Shown: piece after piece, positions 56,492 through 64,000 of the stretch
How positions within the stretch are numbered: position 1 is the first letter of the stretch
Layout of the letters: each line of letters begins with the position of its first letter
Source of the DNA: Propionivibrio dicarboxylicus
GTDB taxonomy: Bacteria > Pseudomonadota > Gammaproteobacteria > Burkholderiales > Rhodocyclaceae
DNA: 64,000 nucleotides
Reading direction: 5' to 3'
NCBI GenBank assembly: GCA_945902805.1
Contig: CAMDMZ010000001.1
Span: 62,001-126,000 of the forward strand
Position numbers and translations under genes: made by a program
Notes under the pieces: model-generated
Databases searched by the model: none
The model's input: the letters and a program-made list of their open reading frames with translations, nothing else
What the model was told of the DNA's origin: nothing

Positions 56492-58744
56492 ATGTCAAAA
56501 GAAATCACAATCATGTCTGCACGAAACCTATCAGCGTCACTTCGCCCCTATTTGCAGCGCCTTGCCGACGCGCGTGAATATGATCCATTTGCTGTGCTTG
56601 GCTTGCATGCGGTAGATGCCCTTGATAAAGGTACCAAGGCGGCCAAGGGTGCCAAGAATGATAAAGTCGATACGGTCTGTCTGCGCGTATTTCGGCCGAA
56701 GGTTCTGGCCGTCGCGGTACGCATAAGCGATGATCACTGGCAGGCCTTGAACCGCATCGAAGGCACAGACATGTTTGTCTGGAGCGGCAGTGCCGCCGAT
56801 GCGCCGCCGCGCCCATGGCGCTTGCGTGTCGATGGTATTGAACAGTACGACCCCTACGCCTTCTTGCCGCAACCGCCGCAGGACGACCTCTACCTATTCA
56901 ACAGCGGGCGTCTATTGCAGGCCTGGCGCATGCTGGGCGCCAACCCGCAAACGCGTGATGGTGTTGATGGTATTTGCTTTCGCGTCTGGGCACCGACGGC
57001 GGAACGCGTGTCGGTCGTCGGCGACTTCAACGATTGGGATGGCCGCGCGCATCCGATGGCCACACTAGGTGGCTCCGGTGTCTGGGAACTATTCCTGCCC
57101 GAAATGACCGAGGGTGCACTCTATCGTTTCGAGATCCGTTCGCGGCAAGGCGTCATCAAGGTGAAGTCCGACCCCTATGCACGCTGGTTCGAGAAGCGCC
57201 CGGCGACGGCTTGCCGTGTGGTCGCCATGTCAGGATACGAATGGGCGGATGATGCGTGGCTCGCTGCACGCGCTGCGTCTGATTGGTTGCATGCCCCAAT
57301 GAGCGTGTATGAAATGCACGCTGGGAGTTGGATGCGTCACCCAGACGGCGGGTTTTACAGCTATCGCGAGCTTGCTGAAAGACTGGTGCCGTATCTCACC
57401 GAGATGGGCTACACGCACGTTGAATTCATGCCGCTGATGGAACACCCACTCGACGAATCCTGGGGCTATCAATGTACCGGCTTTTTTGCCGCAACCTCGC
57501 GTTTCGGCAGCCCCGATGAACTGCGTTTCCTGATCGATGCGCTGCACCAGGCCAACATCGGCGTGATCCTCGATTGGGTTCCCGGGCACTTTCCATCAGA
57601 CGATTGGGCGCTGGCACACTTTGATGGTAGCGCGCTCTACGAACATGAAGATCCACGCATGAAGGTGCACCCCGACTGGGGCACCCATGTCTTTAACTAT
57701 GGCCGCAACGAAGTAAAGAGCTTCCTGCTGTCGTCTGCCCATTACTGGCTGGAAGAGTTCCACGTTGATGGCCTGCGTGTCGATGCGGTGGCCTCAATGA
57801 TCTATCTCGATTATTCGCGCAAGCACGGCGAGTGGACGCCAAACAAATACGGCGGACGCGAGAATCTCGAAGCTATTGGCTTCCTGCGCGAACTCAACGA
57901 GATGGTGCATGGCGACTTCCCCGGTGCGCTCACCATCGCCGAGGAGTCGACGGCCTGGCCCATGGTGTCGCGCCCGGTCTATCTTGGCGGCCTCGGCTTC
58001 TCGATGAAGTGGAACATGGGCTGGATGAACGACACGCTGGATTACCTGCATGCCGATCCAGTCTATCGTCGCTACAACCACGACAAGCTGACCTTTGGCC
58101 AGATCTACGCGTATTCCGAGAATTTTGTCCTGCCGCTCTCACATGACGAAGTTGTGCACGGCAAGGGCTCCTTGCTGGGCAAGATGCCGGGCGACGACTG
58201 GCAACGTTTCGCCAATCTGCGTTTGCTGCTGGCCTACCAGGCCGCGGCACCGGGCAAAAAGCTACTATTCATGGGATCGGAAATTGGACAGCCCTGGGAA
58301 TGGCGTGATCGGGAAGAATTACCGTGGTTCATCCTGCAGCACCAACGGCATGCCGCAATCAAACAACTAACGGCGGATCTCAATCATGTTTACCGGGGCG
58401 TGACCGCTCTTCATGACCAGGATTTTTCCTACGAGGGTTTCCGCTGGATTGATTGCCACGATGCGGATCAGTCGGTGGTGAGTTGGCTACGCTACGCACG
58501 CGATGGTAGCCACGTCGTTGTGGTGCTGAATTTCACGCCGGTACCACGCCATGCCTATCGCCTTGGGGTACCGCACCTGGGTGCCTACAACGAGCGCCTG
58601 AACACCGACTCGGCTCACTACGGCGGCAGCAATGTCGGCAATGGCAACCTGGTCGAAGCTGAAGCGCAATCCTGGATGGGATTACCGGCGTCACTGGTTC
58701 TCAGTCTGCCACCACTGTCCGCGCTGATCCTGATTCCCGCCTAG
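56492..58744 (+). CDS. glgB: 1,4-alpha-glucan branching enzyme (GH13)
   Basis: 750 residues; N-terminal CBM48-like modules (RVWAPTAERVSVVGDFNDW), the GH13 barrel with catalytic Asp in HVDGLRVDAVASM, Glu in LTIAEESTAWP and the third acidic site in LPLSHDEVVHGKGS, and a C-terminal beta domain. Introduces alpha-1,6 branches in glycogen. The only plus-strand gene of the cluster; shares its upstream region with glgC. The start at 56492 or at the ATG seven codons later (MSARNLS) are both possible. Confidence 0.96.
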   Translation: MSKEITIMSARNLSASLRPYLQRLADAREYDPFAVLGLHAVDALDKGTKAAKGAKNDKVDTVCLRVFRPKVLAVAVRISDDHWQALNRIEGTDMFVWSGSAADAPPRPWRLRVDGIEQYDPYAFLPQPPQDDLYLFNSGRLLQAWRMLGANPQTRDGVDGICFRVWAPTAERVSVVGDFNDWDGRAHPMATLGGSGVWELFLPEMTEGALYRFEIRSRQGVIKVKSDPYARWFEKRPATACRVVAMSGYEWADDAWLAARAASDWLHAPMSVYEMHAGSWMRHPDGGFYSYRELAERLVPYLTEMGYTHVEFMPLMEHPLDESWGYQCTGFFAATSRFGSPDELRFLIDALHQANIGVILDWVPGHFPSDDWALAHFDGSALYEHEDPRMKVHPDWGTHVFNYGRNEVKSFLLSSAHYWLEEFHVDGLRVDAVASMIYLDYSRKHGEWTPNKYGGRENLEAIGFLRELNEMVHGDFPGALTIAEESTAWPMVSRPVYLGGLGFSMKWNMGWMNDTLDYLHADPVYRRYNHDKLTFGQIYAYSENFVLPLSHDEVVHGKGSLLGKMPGDDWQRFANLRLLLAYQAAAPGKKLLFMGSEIGQPWEWRDREELPWFILQHQRHAAIKQLTADLNHVYRGVTALHDQDFSYEGFRWIDCHDADQSVVSWLRYARDGSHVVVVLNFTPVPRHAYRLGVPHLGAYNERLNTDSAHYGGSNVGNGNLVEAEAQSWMGLPASLVLSLPPLSALILIPA

Positions 58745-58766
58745 CGGCTCGATGTTCGTGTAAACG

Positions 58767-58800
58767 CCCACCGGGGGCGGCTGCCCCCGGTGAAAACGTT
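58767..58800. terminator. Hairpin after glgB
   Basis: CACCGGGGGC and GCCCCCGGTG form a perfect stem around GGCT, followed by AAAACGTTTT. Convergent-gene terminator, possibly for both strands. Confidence 0.65.
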
Positions 58801-58847
58801 TTAGCCCGCGCTACCGAATAGCGAAAGCCTGCGTAACGCAGTGCGAT

Positions 58848-59246
58848 CTAGCCGAGACGGCCTTCAGCCAAGAGTCGGTCAATCTCGGCTTCAGCCGCAA
58901 CCCAATCCTCAAGGGGATTGCCGGGAGCGAAATTCCGCCGTTCGGCAATGTAGAAAGCCGCAATCTCGATGTAATGAGCACGCTGATCCTGAGGCACTGT
59001 GTTGCCGGTAGTCGCCTTGGCCGTTTTCTTAGCAGCCGCCTTCGGCTTCGCTGCAGCCGGCACAGCGACCTTCGGCGCTTCAGCAGCCTTGGTCACCGGT
59101 GCTGCCTTCGGGGCAGCCGGCTTGGCAGTTGCCTTGGCGGGAGCGGTAGCTGCCGGTTTTGCAGTCGCTTTTGCTACCGGTTTGGCGGCAATCGGTTCGG
59201 GTTTTACGGCAGTCGCTTTGACGGTGGTTTTTTTGCTGGTGGCCAT
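58848..59246 (-). CDS. DUF2934 protein with histone-like Lys/Ala/Pro tail
   Basis: 132 residues. Residues 1-90 are a low-complexity run of Lys, Ala, Pro and Thr with repeated KPAA/KATAK units, like the tail of histone H1 or AlgP-type proteins. The last ~40 residues (RAHYIEIAAFYIAERR to EAEIDRLLAEG) match DUF2934. The basic tail may bind nucleic acid or another polyanion such as polyphosphate; that is a guess. It sits between glgB and glk, convergent with glgB. Confidence 0.8.
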   Translation of the reverse strand: MATSKKTTVKATAVKPEPIAAKPVAKATAKPAATAPAKATAKPAAPKAAPVTKAAEAPKVAVPAAAKPKAAAKKTAKATTGNTVPQDQRAHYIEIAAFYIAERRNFAPGNPLEDWVAAEAEIDRLLAEGRLG

Positions 59247-59312
59247 GATGGCTTCCTCCTAGAAATATAGGCTGTATTGTCCCGCAAAAATATTACAACA
59301 GGTTGACTCGGA

Positions 59313-60269
59313 TCAATGTTCCGCTGCGACCAACAGGGCTGCACCGCGCAAACCAAGAGCGGGATCGGTACACACATGAATCGGCATTTGCGCCGCAATT
59401 TGCGCATGTTCGGCCTTGGCATTAAAGGACCCGACAAACCCTCCCTGGCGCAGTTGCGGCAGTAGTTTTGTCGCGACACCTCCCGCAAGATGCACGCCAC
59501 CACGAGGAAGTACGGCCATACTCATGTCTCCGGCATACGCTCCATAGCAACGCAAGAACAACGCCACGGCGCGTCCGGCAGATGAGTCGAGCGGGGCATC
59601 GGCGAAGGACTCAATACTCAATATGGGTTTCTGCCCATCAATCTCACAAATAAAACGATAGATAAATTCCAGTCCCGGACCGGAGACAACCCGCTCCCAG
59701 GTGACGCGGCCAAACTCCGCATGCAATGCTTGCCACAGCAATACTTGCTCGCCATCGGCCGGCGCAAAAGCAATATGACCACCCTCTCCAGGAAGTATTC
59801 GCCAGCGCTTGTCTTGCGGCAAAACGATGGCCATACCGAGGCCAGTTCCGGCGCCGACAACTAACTGGGGTGCGCTGGCCAGTGCTCGACCTTCTTGCAG
59901 CGTTACGCGCTGCGCGGTCTCGCTACTCACGGCGCCCATCGCGGCGGCGGCGAAGTCGTTGACCAAGGTAATCGGCGGCAAGCCGAATTGTGCTTCCAGG
60001 GCGGGCGCATCCACCCACCACGGAAGATTGGTGATCTTGGCGCTGCGCCCATCGTCAGCGATTGGACCGGCAACCGCCAGACAGGCTCGTGCAATTCGGT
60101 GGGTATCCCATTCGGCGAGACCTGCGGCAAGCACCTCGGCAAAGCTGGAAAAGTCGGCGTTGGCGAGACGGCGCTGTGCGATACAACGCGCGCCATCGAA
60201 AATCCCGAACAAACTCTTGGTGCCGCCAATATCACCAGCCAGTGTCATTACAGCGCTTTGTTCGCTCAT
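59313..60269 (-). CDS. glk: Glucokinase
   Basis: 318 residues. ATP-dependent glucose phosphorylation. [15 protein letters not shown] is the phosphate loop, [10 protein letters not shown] the glucose site, [15 protein letters not shown] the second nucleotide site, and [13 protein letters not shown] near the end. Residues around QRRLANADF are encoded by a weaker interspersed repeat copy; that sequence also resembles ordinary glucokinases at this position. Its ATG overlaps the thyA stop (ATGA). Confidence 0.95.
   Translation of the reverse strand: MSEQSAVMTLAGDIGGTKSLFGIFDGARCIAQRRLANADFSSFAEVLAAGLAEWDTHRIARACLAVAGPIADDGRSAKITNLPWWVDAPALEAQFGLPPITLVNDFAAAAMGAVSSETAQRVTLQEGRALASAPQLVVGAGTGLGMAIVLPQDKRWRILPGEGGHIAFAPADGEQVLLWQALHAEFGRVTWERVVSGPGLEFIYRFICEIDGQKPILSIESFADAPLDSSAGRAVALFLRCYGAYAGDMSMAVLPRGGVHLAGGVATKLLPQLRQGGFVGSFNAKAEHAQIAAQMPIHVCTDPALGLRGAALLVAAEH
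60149..60173 (+). repeat. Interspersed repeat, short form, inside glk (copy 13, weaker)
   Basis: AAAAGTCGGCGTTGG followed by CGAGACGGCG: two differences from the consensus. The protein segment it encodes is not clearly an insertion, so chance similarity is possible. Confidence 0.55.
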
Positions 60270-61060
60270 ACCGCCACCGGCGCCGAGATGTGCGGATGCG
60301 GATCGTAACCCTCGAGCGTGAAATCTTCGAAGCGGAAAGCGAAGATGTCCGTCACCGCCTGGTTCAGACGAAGTTGTGGCAGAGCGCGCGGCTCGCGCGC
60401 GAGTTGCAATCGTGTCTGTTCAAGATGGTTGCTGTAAAGATGGCAATCGCCACCAGTCCAGATGAATTCTCCAGGCTGGTAGCCACAAACCTGCGCCACC
60501 ATCAAGGTAAAGAGCGCATAGGAAGCAATGTTGAACGGCACGCCCAGGAAGATGTCGGCGCTGCGCTGATAGAGTTGGCAGCTTAGCTTGCCATTGGCCA
60601 CATAAAACTGGAACAGGGCATGACAAGGCGGCAATTTCATTTGTGGAATATCGGCCGGATTCCATGCCGAGACAATGTGGCGGCGTGAATCCGGGTTCTG
60701 CTTCAGGCCGTCGATCAACTGGGCAATCTGATCAATTTCCCGGCCCTCGCGCGCTGGCCAATGCCGCCATTGATGGCCATACACGGGGCCCAAATCCCCA
60801 TTGCCATCGGCCCAGTCATCCCAGATCGAGACGCCATTTTCTTTGAGATAGCGAATGTTGGTTTCCCCTCTGAGGAACCACAGCAACTCGTGAATGATGG
60901 AGCGAGTGTGCAGTTTCTTGGTCGTCAGCAAAGGAAAGCCGGCAGCGAGATCAAAACGCATCTGCCAACCGAACACCGAGAGAGTGCCAGTGCCCGTACG
61001 GTCGGATTTTTGGTCGCCGTGGGCAAGGACGTGCTGCATGAGGTGGAGGTATTGGTGCAT
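60266..61060 (-). CDS. thyA: Thymidylate synthase
   Basis: 264 residues from [15 protein letters not shown], exactly the usual ThyA length; the frame is open 65 codons further upstream without similarity. Methylates dUMP to dTMP using methylene-tetrahydrofolate, giving dihydrofolate that FolA recycles. Signatures: [24 protein letters not shown]-type region, catalytic Cys in [12 protein letters not shown], and [15 protein letters not shown]. Stop overlaps the glk start. Confidence 0.97.
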   Translation of the reverse strand: MHQYLHLMQHVLAHGDQKSDRTGTGTLSVFGWQMRFDLAAGFPLLTTKKLHTRSIIHELLWFLRGETNIRYLKENGVSIWDDWADGNGDLGPVYGHQWRHWPAREGREIDQIAQLIDGLKQNPDSRRHIVSAWNPADIPQMKLPPCHALFQFYVANGKLSCQLYQRSADIFLGVPFNIASYALFTLMVAQVCGYQPGEFIWTGGDCHLYSNHLEQTRLQLAREPRALPQLRLNQAVTDIFAFRFEDFTLEGYDPHPHISAPVAV

Positions 61061-61384
61061 GGATTGAAAGTAAGCCGAGATTCGCAAGCAGATCCCCATA
61101 CCACGTAAGCAGATGGGTCTGGAACGGTGTATCAACTTGACAAAATAGACGGAGCGGTCGTTTGAACCCAAACAACGCCACTTAACGTCAAGCTCGAAAA
61201 GAGAACAATGTATAAAACGTGTTACTTGAACATAGAGAACTCCGTGAGTACACAAACAACGGAAGTAGTCGAAAACTGCGGTTGAAAATGGCTGGTGATA
61301 ACTGTCTCAAAAAACAACGCTGCCGTGTCACAGCCCCGTTTGATGCGATCACGTTTTCGCTGGACCAATTGCCGGCGCGAGAAG
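61061..61384. other. Intergenic region between proB and thyA
   Basis: 324 bp between two minus-strand genes. It should hold the thyA promoter and the end of the proB transcript. I see no convincing gene, terminator or repeat. Confidence 0.5.
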
Positions 61385-63554
<2,170 letters not shown>

Positions 63555-63572
63555 CACGGTGCGAGAAAAACT

Positions 63573-63833
63573 TCAGGCAGCCGTGATGATGCTGACAACG
63601 CGACGCTTGGTAGCGCCCTTGATGGCGAACTTGACCGTACCTTCAACTTTGGCAAACAAGGTGTGATCCTTGCCGATGCCAACATTGTCGCCCGGATGGA
63701 ATTGGGTTCCACGCTGGCGGACGATGATGCTGCCGCCGGAGACCAATTCGCCACCGTAGCGCTTTACGCCCAGTCGTTGCGATTCCGAATCGCGGCCGTT
63801 ACGGGAACTACCGCCTGCTTTTTTATGTGCCAT
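63573..63833 (-). CDS. rpmA: 50S ribosomal protein L27
   Basis: 86 residues beginning [18 protein letters not shown], the full-length bacterial L27 with the N-terminal arm that reaches the peptidyl-transferase centre. No leader peptide of the Firmicutes type. Nineteen bases after rplU. Confidence 0.98.
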   Translation of the reverse strand: MAHKKAGGSSRNGRDSESQRLGVKRYGGELVSGGSIIVRQRGTQFHPGDNVGIGKDHTLFAKVEGTVKFAIKGATKRRVVSIITAA

Positions 63834-63852
63834 GTTTCAGCTCCTGATCCGG

Positions 63853-64000
63853 TCAGACGGCAATGCCGCTGATTTCGATTTCGGTAAAGTTCTGGCGATG
63901 GCCCTGATGCTTCTGATAATGCTTGCGACGACGCATTTTGAAGATCGTGACCTTGGGATGCCTGCCTTGCGCGATCACTTTCGCCGTTACCTTGGCACCA
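63853..64000 (-). CDS. rplU: 50S ribosomal protein L21 (C-terminal part)
   Basis: The frame runs off the right end of the window; the visible end reads [17 protein letters not shown], then [16 protein letters not shown] and IEISGIAV, the conserved C-terminus of L21. First gene of rplU-rpmA. Confidence 0.95.
   Translation of the reverse strand, partial: GAKVTAKVIAQGRHPKVTIFKMRRRKHYQKHQGHRQNFTEIEISGIAV

Overview
The window looks like chromosomal DNA of a betaproteobacterium, probably of the Rhodocyclales type. This is an inference from protein flavour and gene order: lipoyl-bearing E3 in aceE-aceF-lpdA, divergent metG/apbC, and rplU-rpmA-obgE-proB. Nearly all of it is well-packed housekeeping or central-metabolism DNA. 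I see no prophage, integrase, transposase, rRNA operon or CRISPR array. One tRNA gene (Phe) is present.

Layout. 0-3.8 kb: end of a PPK2-type polyphosphate enzyme, argA, an iron-trafficking protein, phoU, rpiA. 3.9-7.4 kb: a hybrid histidine kinase paired with a periplasmic sugar-binding protein, with no transporter beside them. 7.7-13.6 kb: pyruvate dehydrogenase operon aceE-aceF-lpdA. 13.9-19.4 kb: TerC, UspA, a cNMP/CBS/nucleotidyltransferase protein, NhaD antiporter. 19.5-29.5 kb: three sodium:solute (acetate-type) symporters, each with its small membrane partner, around an OmpR-type two-component system. 29.7-43.7 kb: tRNA-Phe, rpsU, dnaE, an exported CHAT peptidase-like protein, acyP, metG, apbC, dcd, an arginine-type decarboxylase and a small cysteine-rich protein. 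43.7-61.1 kb: a glycogen cluster (glgA, mutarotase, pgi, glgP, two GH57 enzymes, glgC, glgB, DUF2934 protein, glk) lying between folA and thyA. 61.4-64 kb: proB, obgE, rpmA and the end of rplU.

How it fits together. Acetate-type uptake, polyphosphate metabolism (PPK2, PhoU), pyruvate dehydrogenase and a full glycogen synthesis/breakdown set suggest an organism that stores polymers, as polyphosphate- or glycogen-accumulating Rhodocyclales do. The species cannot be fixed from this window.

Signals not explained by genes. (1) A short interspersed repeat, about 26 bp with a 53-bp long form, occurs 13 times, both between genes and in frame inside lpdA, aceF, metG, a GH57 gene, the mutarotase gene and glk. 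(2) CTTAC-type half-sites with an 11-bp period sit upstream of all the symporter operons and the response-regulator gene, suggesting one regulon. (3) EF-hand-like loops occur in two of the three symporters. (4) thyA and folA are collinear but separated by the glycogen genes, and each is translationally coupled to a glycogen gene. (5) A possible structured leader precedes nhaD.
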